Positions 24,990-37,391 are shown, counted from the first letter of the stretch. The stretch is 64,000 bases of DNA from Schumannella luteola (GCF_013408685.1 NZ_JACBZY010000001.1:124001-188000), one strand, 5' to 3'. A program made the numbers and translations. The notes: generated by a model from the letters alone, not told the origin.

Positions 24990-26228
24990 TCAGGCGCGGG
25001 GCCGCGGCACGAGACGCTCGAGCTGGGTGACGTGGCGGGGCTCGAGCTCGGCGAGTGAGGCGACGCCGAGCAGCTTCATGGTGCGCTCGATCTCGCTGCG
25101 CAGGATCTCGACCGTGCGATCGACGCCCTGGCGTCCGCCGGCCATGAGGCCGTAGAGATAAGCGCGTCCGATGAGCGTGAAGCGAGCCCCCAGCGCGACC
25201 GCCGAGACGATGTCGGCGCCGTTCATGATGCCGGTGTCGAGGGCGACCGTGGTGTCGGCGCCGACCTCGCGGACCACATCGGGCAGCAGGTGGAACGGGA
25301 TCGGCGCCCGGTCGAGCTGACGCCCGCCGTGGTTCGAGAGCACGACGCCGTCGACGCCGCGGTCGGCGAGAGCCCGCGCATCCGCGACGCTCTGCACGCC
25401 CTTGACGACGATGTTGCCGCTCCACAGCGAGCGGATCACGTCGAGGTCCTCGAAGGAGATCGTCGGATCCATGGCCGAGTCGAGCAGCTCGCCGACCGTG
25501 CCGCCGGTCGAGGTGAGCGAGGCGAACTCGAGCTTCGGGGTGGTGAGGAAGTCGATCCACCACCACGGTCGCGGCAGCGCGTCGATGATCGTGCCCGGCG
25601 TCAGCTGCGGCGGGATCGAGAAGCCGTTGCGCTTGTCGCGCAGGCGCGCGCCGGCGACCGGGGTGTCGACGGTGAAGAACAGGGTGTCGAAACCCGCCGC
25701 ATCCGCGCGCCGCACGAGCTCGTAGCTGATCTCGCGCTCGCGCATGACGTAGAGCTGGAACCAGTTGCGGCCCGTCGGGTTCGCCGCCTTCACGCCCTCG
25801 ATCGAGGTCGTGCCGAGCGTGGACAGGGTGAAGGGGATGCCGGCCGCCTCCGCCGCGCCGGCCCCGGCGATCTCGCCCTCGGTCTGCATCAGGCGCGTGA
25901 AGCCGGTCGGCGCGATGCCGAAGGGCAGCGCCGACGGCCCGCCCCAGATCTCGCAGCTCGTGTCGACCTGCGAGACGTCGCGCAGCACGCTCGGGTGGAA
26001 CTCCACATCCCGGAACGCCTGGCGTGCCCGCCGCAGCGACAGCTCGCCCTCGGCCGCGCCATCGGTGTAGTCGAACGCCGCCGTGGGCGTGCGGCGCTTC
26101 GCGATGCGCCGCAGGTCCTCGATCGTCAGCGCCGAATCGAGGCGGCGCTTGCGTCCATCCAGCTCGGGCTTCTTGAACTTCATCAGCTCGAACAGCTCGG
26201 CGGGGCGCGGGAACTGGCGGGAGACCAT
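24990..26228 (-). CDS. lldD: FMN-dependent L-lactate dehydrogenase / alpha-hydroxy acid oxidase
   Basis: A 412-residue TIM-barrel flavoenzyme oxidising L-lactate to pyruvate. The catalytic histidine and arginine are in [14 protein letters not shown] contacts in [13 protein letters not shown], and [13 protein letters not shown] and [13 protein letters not shown] complete the family set. In this operon it would oxidise lactate formed from rhamnose-derived lactaldehyde, which explains its place 13 nt after the kinase gene. AAGGATC precedes the ATG. Confidence 0.93.
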   Translation of the reverse strand: MVSRQFPRPAELFELMKFKKPELDGRKRRLDSALTIEDLRRIAKRRTPTAAFDYTDGAAEGELSLRRARQAFRDVEFHPSVLRDVSQVDTSCEIWGGPSALPFGIAPTGFTRLMQTEGEIAGAGAAEAAGIPFTLSTLGTTSIEGVKAANPTGRNWFQLYVMREREISYELVRRADAAGFDTLFFTVDTPVAGARLRDKRNGFSIPPQLTPGTIIDALPRPWWWIDFLTTPKLEFASLTSTGGTVGELLDSAMDPTISFEDLDVIRSLWSGNIVVKGVQSVADARALADRGVDGVVLSNHGGRQLDRAPIPFHLLPDVVREVGADTTVALDTGIMNGADIVSAVALGARFTLIGRAYLYGLMAGGRQGVDRTVEILRSEIERTMKLLGVASLAELEPRHVTQLERLVPRPRA

Positions 26229-26241
26229 GGATGCGGATCCT

Positions 26242-27744
26242 TCAGTGGGTGGTACGAGGACGATAGGTCGTGAGCTCGCTCGACGCGATCACGAGCGCGC
26301 GCAGCGCCTCGAGGTCGCCGTGCACGAGCCCGAGGGCGCGGGCCTGCACGAGCACGTTGCCGAGGGCGGTCGCCTCGGCCGGACCGGCGACGACCGGCAG
26401 GCCGGTCGCGTCGGCCGTGAGCTGGCAGAGCAGCGCGTTGCGGCTGCCGCCGCCGACGATGTGCACGACCCGCACCGGCTGGCCGCTGAGGCGCGCGGCC
26501 TCGTGCACGGCGCGGGCGGATGCGGTGGCGAGCGAGGCGAGGATCGAGCGCACGAGCTCGGGCCGGGTGGCCGGCACGGGACGGTCGTGGGCGGTGAGCC
26601 AGGCGGCGATGCGGACCGGCATGTCGCCGGGTGCCGTGAACGCGGGGTCGTCGGCGTCGAACTCGGCGACGGCGCCGGCGGGCACCTCGGCCGCGGCCGC
26701 CAGGAGCGCGCCGAGGTCGGGGCGCGCGCCGCCGTCCTCCCGCTCCCACTCGCGGAGGCTCTCGGTCAGCAGCCAGAGCCCCATGACGTTGTGCAGGAAC
26801 CGGGTGCGCCCATCCACGCCGCCCTCGTTCGTGAACCCGGCCCGGCGGGCCTCCTCGGTCACGACCGGGCGCTCGGTCTCGACGCCGACGAGCGACCAGG
26901 TGCCGCTCGAGATGTAGGCGAAGCCGGGCTCGGTCGCGGGCACGGACACGATCGCCGAGGCGGTGTCGTGCGAGCCGACCGCGATCACGCGGGCGCGCGT
27001 GTCGCCCACCCCGCGCGCGGCCGTCGCGGTGAGCGCGCCGAGCTCGGTGCCGGCATCCACCAGGGGCGGCAGGATGCGCGGCGGGATGCCGAGGCGCACG
27101 GCCAGGTCGCGATCCCAGTCGGCGGCGGTGCTGCCCGCGACCTCACCGACTCCGCCGGCGCCGTCGGCACCGCCTCGCCCGACCCCGAGCAGCCCCGTCG
27201 TCGACGCGTTCGTGCGCTCGGCGACCTCCGCCCCGGTCAGCCAGTGGGCGAGCAGATCCGGCAGCAGCAGCAGCCGGTCGGCGAGGTCGAGCACGCCGGC
27301 CTCGCGGTCGGCGTCGAGTTGGAACAGGGTCGTGAAGTCGAGATGCTGCAGGCCGTTGCGGGCGTAGAGCTCGTCGGCGGCGACACGGGCGTGCACGCGA
27401 GGAACCGCGGCGGCCGTGCGCTCGTCGCGGTAGGCGTAGGGCGTCGACAGCATCCGGCCGCCGCGCAGCAACGCGTAATCGACCGCCCACGAGTCGATGC
27501 CGATCCCGGCCAGGTCGGGCGCGACGCGGGCGGCCGCGGCGAGGCCCTCGACCGCATCCCGGTACAGCTCGAGCACCGACCAGTGCAGCCCGTCGAGGGT
27601 GCGCACCGGGCGGTTCTCGAAGCGCGCGACCTCGTCGAGGTGCACGCGCGCCGACGATCCGGCGCCGTCGACGCGGCCGACGACGACGCGACCCGAGGTC
27701 GCCCCGAGGTCGACGGCGGCGACGGCGCCGGATCGACCGCTCAT
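26242..27744 (-). CDS. rhaB: Rhamnulokinase
   Basis: A 500-residue FGGY-family sugar kinase phosphorylating L-rhamnulose. It shows the N-terminal phosphate motif [33 protein letters not shown] (rhamnulokinase hallmark), [16 protein letters not shown], and [22 protein letters not shown]. The ATG overlaps the stop of the aldolase gene (ATGA). Confidence 0.95.
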   Translation of the reverse strand: MSGRSGAVAAVDLGATSGRVVVGRVDGAGSSARVHLDEVARFENRPVRTLDGLHWSVLELYRDAVEGLAAAARVAPDLAGIGIDSWAVDYALLRGGRMLSTPYAYRDERTAAAVPRVHARVAADELYARNGLQHLDFTTLFQLDADREAGVLDLADRLLLLPDLLAHWLTGAEVAERTNASTTGLLGVGRGGADGAGGVGEVAGSTAADWDRDLAVRLGIPPRILPPLVDAGTELGALTATAARGVGDTRARVIAVGSHDTASAIVSVPATEPGFAYISSGTWSLVGVETERPVVTEEARRAGFTNEGGVDGRTRFLHNVMGLWLLTESLREWEREDGGARPDLGALLAAAAEVPAGAVAEFDADDPAFTAPGDMPVRIAAWLTAHDRPVPATRPELVRSILASLATASARAVHEAARLSGQPVRVVHIVGGGSRNALLCQLTADATGLPVVAGPAEATALGNVLVQARALGLVHGDLEALRALVIASSELTTYRPRTTH

Positions 27745-29825
27745 CGCAGGAACGCCGCGGCGACGCCCGAGTCGACGGGGATGTGCAGTCCGGTCGTGCG
27801 CGAGAGCTCGGGCCCGGTCAGCACGAACACCGCGTCGGCGACGTTCTCGGGAACGACCTCGCGCTTGAGGATCGTGCGGTTCGCGTAGAACTGGCCGAGG
27901 TCCTCCTCCGCGACGCCGTACGTCGCGGCGCGGTTGGCGCCCCAGCCCGAGGCGAAGATGCCCGAGCCGCGCACGACCCCGTCGGGGTTGATGCCGTTGA
28001 CGCGGATGCCGTGCTCGCCGAGCTCGACCGCGAGCAGCCGCACCTGGTGCGCCTGGTCGGCCTTCGTCGCCGAGTAGGCGATGTTGTTCGGGCCGGCGAA
28101 GACGGAGTTCTTCGACGAGATGTAGATCACGTCGCCGCCCATCCCCTGCTCGATGAGCGCCTTCGCGGCCGCCTTCGAGACCAGGAACGAGCCCTTCGCC
28201 ATGACGTCGTGCTGCAGATCCCAGTCCTTCTCGGTGGTCTCGAGCAGCGGCTTCGACAGCGAGAGCCCGGCGTTGTTCACGACGAGGTCGATGCCGCCGA
28301 AGGCGAGCAGGGTCTGATCGATCGCGGCCTGCACGCCGGCGGCGTCGGCGACGTTCGCAGCGACGCCGATCGCGACATCCGTGCCGCCCAGCTCAGCCGC
28401 GGCCGCCCGGGCCTTCTCGAGATCGAGGTCGGCGACGACGACGCAGGCGCCCTCGGCGGCGAGCCGGGTCGCGATGGCCTTGCCGATGCCGGATGCCGCG
28501 CCGGTCACGAAGGCCACCCGGCCCTGGTGGGTCTTCGGCTTCGGCATGCGCTGCAGCTTCGCCTCCTCGAGCGCCCAGTACTCGATGCGGAACTTCTCGC
28601 CGTCGTCGATCGGCGTGTAGGTCGACACCGACTCGGCGCCGCGCATGACGTTGATCGCGTTGACGTAGAACTCGCCCGCGACGCGGGCGGTCTGCTTGTT
28701 CGCGCCGTAGCTGAACATGCCGACGCCGGGCACGAGCACGATCGCCGGGTCGGCGCCGCGCATCGCGGGGCTCTCGGGCGTCGCATGGGCGTCGTAGTAG
28801 GCGCTGTAGTCGGCCCGGTAGGCCTCGTGCAGCTCCTTCAGGCGCGCGATGGAGTCCTCGATGGACGCGTCCGCCGGCAGGTCGAGGAGGAGCGGCTTCA
28901 CCTTGGTGCGCAGGAAGTGGTCGGGGCAGCTGGTGCCGAGCGCCGCGAGCGCGGGCGCCTTCGCACCGGCGAGGAAGTCGAGCACGACGTCCGCGTCGGC
29001 GAAGTGGCCGACCATCGGCTTGTCGTGTGAGGCGAGACCGCGGATGGTCGCGGCGAGCGCCGCCGCCTTCGCGTGGCGCTCCGCCTCGGGAAGAGCCCCG
29101 AAACCGTCGCGCGCCGGGCCGAAGGGCTCGGCCGAGCCGTGCTCGGCGAGGTACGCCTCGGCCGTGTCGATGATCCAGCGCGAGCGCTCCTCCGCCTCGT
29201 CGCTCGTGTCGCCCCAGGCGGTGATGCCGTGGCCGCCGAGGATGCAGCCCACCGCATCCGGGTTCGCGGCCTTGATCGCGGCGATGTCGAGCCCGAGCTG
29301 GAATCCGGGACGACGCCACGGCACCCAGGCCACGCGGCCGCCGAAGGCCGCCGCCGTGAGCGCCGGGCCGTCGGTCGCGGTCGCGAAGGCGATGCCGGCG
29401 TCGGGGTGCAGGTGGTCGACATGCGCCGCATCCACCAGACCGTGCATGGCCGTGTCGATCGACGGCGCCGCGCCGCCCTTGCCGTGCAGGCAGTAGTCGA
29501 AGGCGGCGACCATCTCGTCTTCGCGATCGACGCCCGGGTAGACGCCGGTCAGCGCGCGCAGCCGGTCGAGGCGCAGCACCGCCAGGCCCGACTCGGTGAG
29601 GGTGCCCAGGTCTCCCCCGGATCCCTTCACCCAGAGCAGCTCGACCGGCTCACCCGTGACGGGGTCGGTCTCGACGCCCTTCGCCGAGGTGTTGCCGCCG
29701 GCGTAGTTCGTGATGCGCGGGTCGGAGCCGAGACGGTTCGAGCGCGCGACGAGCTCGCTTTTCACCGAGCCGCCCGTCGCGCCGCTCGCCGCGCCGGCGT
29801 CTGCGCCGATGACGCCGCCGCTCAC
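27741..29825 (-). CDS. Bifunctional rhamnulose-1-phosphate aldolase / alcohol dehydrogenase
   Basis: A fusion of about 694 residues. The N-terminal class II aldolase domain (about 1-400) has the zinc motif in HVDHLHPDAGIAFATA and cleaves rhamnulose-1-phosphate to DHAP and L-lactaldehyde. The C-terminal short-chain dehydrogenase domain (about 420-694) has VAFVTGAASGIGKAIATRL and the Ser/Tyr/Lys set in SSKNSVFAGPNNIAYSATKADQ, and oxidises lactaldehyde. GTG 29825 is chosen: it overlaps the rhaI stop as GTGA and has AGGCGGG 7 nt upstream; ATG 29834 is the alternative. Fusion keeps the reactive aldehyde within one protein. Confidence 0.93.
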   Translation of the reverse strand: MSGGVIGADAGAASGATGGSVKSELVARSNRLGSDPRITNYAGGNTSAKGVETDPVTGEPVELLWVKGSGGDLGTLTESGLAVLRLDRLRALTGVYPGVDREDEMVAAFDYCLHGKGGAAPSIDTAMHGLVDAAHVDHLHPDAGIAFATATDGPALTAAAFGGRVAWVPWRRPGFQLGLDIAAIKAANPDAVGCILGGHGITAWGDTSDEAEERSRWIIDTAEAYLAEHGSAEPFGPARDGFGALPEAERHAKAAALAATIRGLASHDKPMVGHFADADVVLDFLAGAKAPALAALGTSCPDHFLRTKVKPLLLDLPADASIEDSIARLKELHEAYRADYSAYYDAHATPESPAMRGADPAIVLVPGVGMFSYGANKQTARVAGEFYVNAINVMRGAESVSTYTPIDDGEKFRIEYWALEEAKLQRMPKPKTHQGRVAFVTGAASGIGKAIATRLAAEGACVVVADLDLEKARAAAAELGGTDVAIGVAANVADAAGVQAAIDQTLLAFGGIDLVVNNAGLSLSKPLLETTEKDWDLQHDVMAKGSFLVSKAAAKALIEQGMGGDVIYISSKNSVFAGPNNIAYSATKADQAHQVRLLAVELGEHGIRVNGINPDGVVRGSGIFASGWGANRAATYGVAEEDLGQFYANRTILKREVVPENVADAVFVLTGPELSRTTGLHIPVDSGVAAAFLR

Positions 29826-30988
29826 GCGCCCCATCCCGCCTGCTCGCCGCCGACGCGCGACGCCGCGATGCCCGCACCGTAGCCCGACTCGGCGTAGGCG
29901 CGCATCGGGTCGGCCGGCAGGCCGCGCGACTCACGCCACTCGGCGAGTGCCGGGCGCACATCCGTGTAGAAGGCGTCCATGAGGATGCCGTGGGCGCCCA
30001 GCACGTCGCCCGCCGCCTGCGCGGTGTCGAGCGCGGCACGGTCGACGAGCAGCGCGCGCGCCGTCATCTCCTGCACGTTGAGCACGCTGCGGATCTGGCC
30101 GGGGATCTTGTCCTCGACGTTGTGGCACTGGTCGAGCATGAACGCGACATCCGAGTCGGCGCCGTAGCCGCCGCCGCGGATGACCTCGACGAGGATGCGG
30201 AACAGCTGGAACGGGTCCGCCGCCCCGACGATGAGGTCGTCGTCGGCGTAGAAGCGCGAGTTGAAGTCGAAAGAGCCGAGCTTGCCGAGCCGCAGCAGCT
30301 GCATGACGATGAACTCGATGTTGGTGCCGGGCGCGTGGTGACCCGTGTCGAGGCAGACCATCGCCTTCGGCCCGAGCGCGCTCACCTGCGCATAGCTGGT
30401 CCCCCAGTCGGGAACATCGGTGTGATAGAACGCCGGCTCGAAGAACTTGTACTCCAGCACGAGGCGCTGGTCGTCGCCGAGACGGTCGTAGATCTGCCGC
30501 AGCGAGTCGGCGAGGCGGTCCTGGCGGCCGCGCACGTCATCCTGACCCGGGTAGTTCGTGCCGTCGGCGAGCCAGATCTTCAGGTCGCGCGAGCCGGTCT
30601 CGTTCATCACGTCGATGCACTCGAAGTGGTGGTCGATCGCCTTCTGGCGGATGCGGTCGTCACGGTGGGTGACGCTGCCGAGCTTGTAGTCGTCGTCTTG
30701 GAAGGTGTTCGAGTTCACCGTGCCGAGGGCGACGCCCTCGTCGGCGGCGTGACGGGCGAGGGCGCCGAAGTCGTCGACCTTGTCCCACGGGATGTGCAGC
30801 GCGACCTTCGGCGCGAGCCCGGTGAGCTTGTGCACCTGGGCGGCGTCGCTGATCTTCTCGAAGGGATCACGCGGAACGCCCGGCTGCGCGAAGACCTTGA
30901 ACCGCGTGCCCGAGTTGCCGAACGCCCACGAGGGCAGCTCGATCGCCTGCTCCGCGAGCCGCGGGGCGATGTCAGAGAAGTCGGTCAT
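29822..30988 (-). CDS. rhaI: L-rhamnose isomerase
   Basis: A 388-residue TIM-barrel isomerase (L-rhamnose to L-rhamnulose) of the Pseudomonas stutzeri type, a different family from E. coli RhaA. Evidence is ELPSWAFGNSGTRFKVFAQPG at the start, ALHIPWDKVDDF, LEYKFFEPAFYHTDV with metal-binding Glu, and CLDTGHHAPGTNIEF and FDFNSRFYADDD. The start at 30988 overlaps the rhaM stop (ATGA). Confidence 0.95.
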   Translation of the reverse strand: MTDFSDIAPRLAEQAIELPSWAFGNSGTRFKVFAQPGVPRDPFEKISDAAQVHKLTGLAPKVALHIPWDKVDDFGALARHAADEGVALGTVNSNTFQDDDYKLGSVTHRDDRIRQKAIDHHFECIDVMNETGSRDLKIWLADGTNYPGQDDVRGRQDRLADSLRQIYDRLGDDQRLVLEYKFFEPAFYHTDVPDWGTSYAQVSALGPKAMVCLDTGHHAPGTNIEFIVMQLLRLGKLGSFDFNSRFYADDDLIVGAADPFQLFRILVEVIRGGGYGADSDVAFMLDQCHNVEDKIPGQIRSVLNVQEMTARALLVDRAALDTAQAAGDVLGAHGILMDAFYTDVRPALAEWRESRGLPADPMRAYAESGYGAGIAASRVGGEQAGWGA

Positions 30989-31329
30989 GAGGCGGTGCTC
31001 CTGGTCAGCTGGTCGTCGAGGGAGAAGACCTCGTCGAGCACGCGCATCCCCTGGTCGGGGCGGCCGTCGAGGTCGAGGAAGAAGCGGGCCGACTCGGCCT
31101 CCCACGCGGTGGCGATGGGCGAGGCGGCGAGGTAGGCGGTGGAGGCGGCGAGGTCGTCGACCGTGAAGACGCCCACCAGCTCGCCGTCGTCGGCGAGGAA
31201 GATCGTGTAGTCGCGGCGGCCCGAGGCGGCGATCTCGCGCAGCATCTCGTCGGGCACGGCGCGGTGGCGCTCGCGGTACTCGTCGACGAGCTCGGGTCGC
31301 ACGCGCAGGCGGAAGCAGACGCGGGTCAT
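30985..31329 (-). CDS. rhaM: L-rhamnose mutarotase
   Basis: A 114-residue ferredoxin-fold protein (DUF718/RhaM) interconverting rhamnose anomers. MTRVCFRLRVRPELVDEYRERHRAV contains the catalytic His22 position, followed by RDYTIFLADDGELVGVF. It is coupled to rhaI by an ATGA overlap. Confidence 0.93.
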   Translation of the reverse strand: MTRVCFRLRVRPELVDEYRERHRAVPDEMLREIAASGRRDYTIFLADDGELVGVFTVDDLAASTAYLAASPIATAWEAESARFFLDLDGRPDQGMRVLDEVFSLDDQLTRSTAS

Positions 31330-31391
31330 GGTGCTCTCCTCCGGTCGGTGCGGGGATGCGGTCGGGTGGAAGGACAGTCGGGTGGATGGGC

Positions 31392-31416
31392 GGCCCGGGC
31401 GCGAGAGGCCCGGGCC
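31392..31416. other. Intergenic stem-loop after the rhaS gene
   Basis: Stem GGCCCGGGC / GCCCGGGCC with a 7-nt loop, 19 nt past the rhaS stop and before rhaM. A stable hairpin after a binding-protein gene often partly ends transcription and protects the upstream mRNA, raising binding protein over the enzymes. No T-tract, so full termination is unlikely. Confidence 0.6.
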
Positions 31417-31434
31417 ACCGGGTCGGTCAGCGGC

Positions 31435-32472
31435 TCAGAACTTGAACTCGCCGATGTTGTCCTTCGTGAAGACGAAGGGGTCGCCGAGCAGCACGGTGCC
31501 GTCCTTGCCGACCTTGTACTCGCCGAGGTCGCCGGCCTTGAAGCTGTCGCCCTCCTTGCCGGTGATGTCGCCGTCGATGAGCGCCTTCGCCGCGTAGGCC
31601 GCGAGGTAGCCGAGGTCACCCGGGTTCCACAGGGCGAACTCCTCGACGGTGCCGTCGGTCACGTACTCGCGCATCTGGTTCGGCGTGCCGAGACCGGTCA
31701 GCTTGACGGTGCCCTTGAACGACGAGGTCGAGAGGTAACGCGCGGCGGCGGCGATGCCGACGGTGGTCGGCGAGACGATGCCCTTGAGGTTCGGGTGCGA
31801 CTGCAGCAGACCCGCCGTCTTGTCGAACGAGGTCTGGTCGTCGTCGTCGCCGTAGACGACATCCACGAGCTTGACGTTCGGGTGGTTCGCCTCGAGGTCC
31901 TTCTTCATGAGGTCGATCCACTCGTTCTGGTTCGTGGCGTTGGCCGCGGCCGACAGCACGGCGATCTCGCCGCTGTCGCCGATCTGCTTGGTGATCAGGT
32001 CGACCTGCACCTTCGCGATGCCCTCGGCGGTGGCCTGGTTGATGAACAGGTCGCGGCAGTCGGCGCTGGTGTCGGAGTCGAAGGTGACGACCTTGACGCC
32101 GGCGTCGCGGGCCTGCTTGATCGCGTCGCACGGCGCCTTCTGGTCGTTCGCCGACATGACGATCGCGCCGACCTGCTTCTGGGTGAGCGTGTTGATGTAG
32201 CTCACCTGCGCGTCGGGCGAGGCCTTCGCGGGGCCGACCTCGGCGTAGGTGCCCTTGAACTCCTTGATCGCCTTCTCGCCGCCGGCGTCGGAGGTGTCGA
32301 AGTAGGCGTTGCCGAGGTTCTTGGGCAGGAAGGTGATCTGGTAGTTCTTCGAGCCGTCGCCCGATCCGCCGGAGCCGCCGGTGGAGGCGGCGCAGCCGGT
32401 GAGCAGCAGGGCGGCCGAGGCGAGCACGGCGACGCCGGCGATGCGCAGGCTGCGGGTGCTGGTGGGGAGCAT
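31435..32472 (-). CDS. rhaS: Rhamnose ABC transporter substrate-binding lipoprotein
   Basis: A 345-residue lipoprotein with signal VAVLASAALLLTGC (lipidated Cys in LTGC) and a sugar-binding fold: ITFLPKNLGNAYFDTSDAGG, VGAIVMSANDQ, GVKVVTFDSDT and SPTTVGIAAAARYL. RhaS-type KNLGNAYFD and position among rhaT-P-Q and rhaM-I support rhamnose. Confidence 0.93.
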   Translation of the reverse strand: MLPTSTRSLRIAGVAVLASAALLLTGCAASTGGSGGSGDGSKNYQITFLPKNLGNAYFDTSDAGGEKAIKEFKGTYAEVGPAKASPDAQVSYINTLTQKQVGAIVMSANDQKAPCDAIKQARDAGVKVVTFDSDTSADCRDLFINQATAEGIAKVQVDLITKQIGDSGEIAVLSAAANATNQNEWIDLMKKDLEANHPNVKLVDVVYGDDDDQTSFDKTAGLLQSHPNLKGIVSPTTVGIAAAARYLSTSSFKGTVKLTGLGTPNQMREYVTDGTVEEFALWNPGDLGYLAAYAAKALIDGDITGKEGDSFKAGDLGEYKVGKDGTVLLGDPFVFTKDNIGEFKF

Positions 32473-32534
32473 CAGTGGTCCTCTCGAGTGGATGTGTGGT
32501 GCAGGTGGTGGGTGGTGCTGGGTACCGCTGTCGG

Positions 32535-33572
32535 TCAGCTCTTCACGACGCGAAGCCGGCGGAAGCGCAGCTTGCCGAGCAGACCGGCGATCACGACGGA
32601 GAGCACGAGCAGCACTCCGGTGACCACGTTGATGACGTCGGAGGTGATGCCGGCGAGGCGCAGCGCGCTGGCGATCGCTCCGATGAGGAGGGCTCCGGCG
32701 AGCACGCCGGGCAGGGCGCCCTTGCCGCCGAAGATCGAGACGCCGCCGAGCAGCACGGCCGCGATGACCGAGAGCTCGAGGCCCGTGGCGTTGTCGCCGC
32801 GGGCGCTGCCGAAGCGCAGCGTGTAGTACGCCCCGGCGACGGCCGAGACGAGTCCGGCGAGGGCGAAGACGATGATCTTGGTGCGGGTGATGCGCACGCC
32901 CGAGAAGGCGGCCGCATCCGCGCTGAGCCCGATCGCGTAGACGCCGCGGCCGAAGGGGGTGAAGTGCAGCAGCAGCCCGAAGACGAGGGCGAGCACGACG
33001 ATCAGCACGGTGACGATCGGCAGCGGGGTGCCGGGGATGTTGCCGGTCGCGAGCGCGGTCCACTCCGACGGGAAGTCGGTGATCGCCTTCGAGCCGAGCA
33101 TCCCCTGCGCGATGCCGCGGTAGAGCGCGAGCGTGCCGATCGTGACGGCGAGCGAGGGCAGGCCGACGACCGTGACGAGCACTCCGTTGACGAGTCCGGC
33201 GACGAGGCCGACGACCAGGGCGACCAGGAACGCGGCGCCGAAGGCCCATCCTTGCTGGGTGAGGATGCCGATCAGCGCGCTCGAGAGCCCCATCACGCTC
33301 GCGACCGAGAGGTCGATCTCGCCGGTGATGATGATGAGCGTCATCGGCAGGGCGATGAGCAGCACGGGCGCCATGTCCTGCAGCAGGAAGGTCAGTGTGA
33401 TCGGCGCGGCGAAGTGCGGCACCTGCGTGTAGCCGACGATCCAGACGAGGATCAGCAGCGCGATCACGGCGGCCTCGCGCGAGAGCAGCACGCGGCGCCA
33501 CAGCGGGCGGCCGTAGTCGCGGTAGGCCCGGGTCTCGCCGGTCGAGCCGGCGGCGGATGCGGTGGTGCTCAT
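32535..33572 (-). CDS. rhaQ: Rhamnose ABC transporter permease
   Basis: A 345-residue permease of the AraH/RbsC family with about nine helices; the conserved [21 protein letters not shown] and [18 protein letters not shown] motifs are present. The ATG overlaps the stop of the other permease (ATGA). Assignment to RhaQ rather than RhaP is by gene order. Confidence 0.9.
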   Translation of the reverse strand: MSTTASAAGSTGETRAYRDYGRPLWRRVLLSREAAVIALLILVWIVGYTQVPHFAAPITLTFLLQDMAPVLLIALPMTLIIITGEIDLSVASVMGLSSALIGILTQQGWAFGAAFLVALVVGLVAGLVNGVLVTVVGLPSLAVTIGTLALYRGIAQGMLGSKAITDFPSEWTALATGNIPGTPLPIVTVLIVVLALVFGLLLHFTPFGRGVYAIGLSADAAAFSGVRITRTKIIVFALAGLVSAVAGAYYTLRFGSARGDNATGLELSVIAAVLLGGVSIFGGKGALPGVLAGALLIGAIASALRLAGITSDVINVVTGVLLVLSVVIAGLLGKLRFRRLRVVKS

Positions 33573-34605
33573 GCTGCCGAGTCCTCCATGACCGTGAGCT
33601 TTCTGGCTTGTCGCAGGGCGAGCAGGCGGTCGAGGATGATCGCCGCGATGATCAGCACGCCGACGACGGCGCCCTGCCAGAAGTCAGGGATGCCGAGCAC
33701 CGGCAGCGCCCGGTTGATCGTGAGCAGCAGCACCGCGCCGAGGGCGGCGCCGCCGACCGAGCCGCTGCCGCCGAAGATCGCGACGCCGCCGATGACGGCC
33801 GCGCCGACGGCCTGCAGCTCGAGGCCGTAGCCGGCCTGCGAGTCGACCGTGCCGTAGCGGGCCGTGTAGAGCACACCGGCGAGCCCGGCGAGGGTGCCGC
33901 TGGCGACGAAGGCCCACAGCACGCGGCGCCCGACCTTGAGGCCGTAGAGGTGCGCGGCGTCGGGGTCGGAGCCGATCGCGTAGAGCTCGCGACCGCTGCG
34001 CGAGCTGCGCAGCACCAGGGCGGCGATCACGAGCACGACGACCGCGACGAGGGTGATGACGGGCAGCACCCACAGCTTCGCGGTGCCGATCGCGAGGAAG
34101 TCGCGGGGCATGTCGGAGGCGTTGATGCGGTTGCTGCCGGTCCAGACGACGTTGATGCCGCGATAGGCATACAGCGTTCCGAGGGTGATGACGAGCGACG
34201 GCACCTTGGCGACCGAGACGAGCAGGCCGTTGACGAGACCGAGGCCCGCGCCGAACAGCACGGCCAGCAGCATGACGACGGGGATGGGCAGCCCGGGGTT
34301 GTACTTGAACAGCACGCCGGTCAGGTAGGCGGTCAAGCCGATGATCGAGCCGACCGAGAGGTCGACGTTGCGGGTGATGATGACGATCGCCTGGCCGACG
34401 GCGATGAGCACGAGGGTCGACGGGGTCAGCAGCAGGTCGCGGAAGCCGTCGGCGCTGAACAGGAAGCTCGGGCTCTTCGCCGTCGTGACGACGAGCACGA
34501 GCACCAGTGCGAGGAAGATGCCGGTCTCGCGGGCGGCGGCGAGCGCGCTGAGGCGGCCCAGCACGCCGCGGCGGGCGAAGGAGGCGGTGACGGTGGGTGC
34601 GGCGC

Positions 34606-34609
<4 letters not shown>
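33569..34609 (-). CDS. rhaP: Rhamnose ABC transporter permease
   Basis: A 346-residue permease forming a heterodimer with its neighbour. Family motifs are [21 protein letters not shown] and [21 protein letters not shown] 34609 overlaps the rhaT stop (GTGA). Confidence 0.9.
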
Positions 34610-36207
<1,598 letters not shown>

Positions 36208-36252
36208 GACCGGCCTCCTCGTCGAGGGTCTCGTCGTCTCGCTTCGTAGTTT

Positions 36253-36264
36253 TGAAACGATTCA
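36253..36264. promoter_or_regulatory. LacI-type operator O1 TGAAACGATTCA
   Basis: Imperfect palindrome close to the classical LacI-family TGAAACG/CGTTTCA core, 46 nt upstream of the rhaT start. Expected binding site of the divergent LacI regulator. Confidence 0.65.
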
Positions 36265-36328
36265 GATGCGGTGTCGTGCCACTGTAGAGCGAGCTCGCCA
36301 TCGAGCGCAACCCGCCGATGCCGATCTG

Positions 36329-36344
36329 TGATTCGCACGATTCA
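36329..36344. promoter_or_regulatory. LacI-type operator O2 TGATTCGCACGATTCA
   Basis: Imperfect palindrome TGAnTCG-N2-CGAnTCA covering the -35 area of the lacI promoter, 19 bp before its -10 (36363). This suggests autoregulation and joint control of the divergent promoters. Confidence 0.5.
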
Positions 36345-36362
36345 TTCCGGGCGGATGGGCTC

Positions 36363-36368
36363 TAGTCT
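36363..36368 (+). promoter_or_regulatory. -10 TAGTCT of the leaderless lacI transcript
   Basis: TAGTCT, then 6 nt and the ATG at 36375, with no Shine-Dalgarno sequence between. Confidence 0.6.
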
Positions 36369-36374
36369 GAGCGC

Positions 36375-37391
36375 ATGACCGTGAGCGTGAAAGAGGTAGC
36401 CCAGCACGCGGGCGTCTCGGTGGGCACGGTCTCGAACGTGCTCAATCACCCCGAGCGCGTCAGCGAGGCGGCGCGACGCAAGGTGACCGACGCCATCCGC
36501 GACCTCGGCTTCGTGCGCAACGACGCCGCCCGCCAGCTGCGTGCCGGCCGCAGTACCACGCTCGGCCTCGTCGTGCTCGACGTGCGCAACCCCTTCTTCA
36601 CCGACGTCGCCCTCGGCGCCGAGGACGCCGCCGCGGCCGCCGGGCTCAGCGTGCTGCTCGGCAACAGCGACGAGAACCCCGAGCGCGAATCGACCTACCT
36701 CGACCTCTTCGAAGAGCAGCGCGTCTTCGGCGTGCTGATCTCGCCCGTCGGCGATGTGGGCCCGCGACTGCAGCGCCTGCGCGAACGCGGTACGCCCGCC
36801 GTTCTCGTCGACCGCGTCAGCGCCGACGAGACCACGAGCTCCGTCTCGGTCGACGACGTCGAGGGCGGGCGCGTCGCCGTCGAGCACCTCATCGCGCAGG
36901 GGCGCCGCCGCATCGCCTACGTCGGCGGGCCCTTCGCAATCCGCCAGGTCACCGACCGCCTCGAGGGCGCCCAGCGCGCGATCGACGCCAGCCCCGACGC
37001 CGCGCTCGAGGTGCTCACCACCCACGGGCTCACGGTGCTCGAGGGCCGCCGCATCGGCGAGCAGCTCGCCGCCCGCCCCGCCGGCCGCCGACCCGACGCC
37101 GTCTTCGCGGCGAACGACCTGCTCGCGATGGGTCTGCTCCAGGCCCTCGTCATGCAGGGCCGCGTGCGCGTGCCCGACGACGTGGCGCTCATCGGCTTCG
37201 ACGACATCGACTTCACGACCGCCGCGGTCGTGCCGATCTCCTCGGTGCGGCAGCCGAGCCGGCTCATCGGCGAGACCGCCGTCAAGCTGCTGCTGGCCGA
37301 GGGCGAGGATCCCGCCGTCGACCGCCAGCGCATCGAGTTCACGCCCGAGCTCGTGGCGCGCGCGTCGACCGGCGCGGCCGCTGACGACTAG
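36375..37391 (+). CDS. LacI-family regulator, probable rhamnose repressor
   Basis: A 338-residue repressor. The HTH and hinge are SVKEVAQHAGVSVGTVSNVLNHPERVSEAARRKV and LRAGRSTTLGLVV; the effector domain has VRNPFFTDVALGAEDAA, VLVDRVSADE, AVFAANDLLAMGLLQAL and ALIGFDDIDF. The start is fixed by the leaderless TAGTCT-N6-ATG. Divergent from the rhamnose operon. Its stop codon lies in a CTAG shared with the stop of the convergent NmrA-type gene. Confidence 0.93.
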   Translation: MTVSVKEVAQHAGVSVGTVSNVLNHPERVSEAARRKVTDAIRDLGFVRNDAARQLRAGRSTTLGLVVLDVRNPFFTDVALGAEDAAAAAGLSVLLGNSDENPERESTYLDLFEEQRVFGVLISPVGDVGPRLQRLRERGTPAVLVDRVSADETTSSVSVDDVEGGRVAVEHLIAQGRRRIAYVGGPFAIRQVTDRLEGAQRAIDASPDAALEVLTTHGLTVLEGRRIGEQLAARPAGRRPDAVFAANDLLAMGLLQALVMQGRVRVPDDVALIGFDDIDFTTAAVVPISSVRQPSRLIGETAVKLLLAEGEDPAVDRQRIEFTPELVARASTGAAADD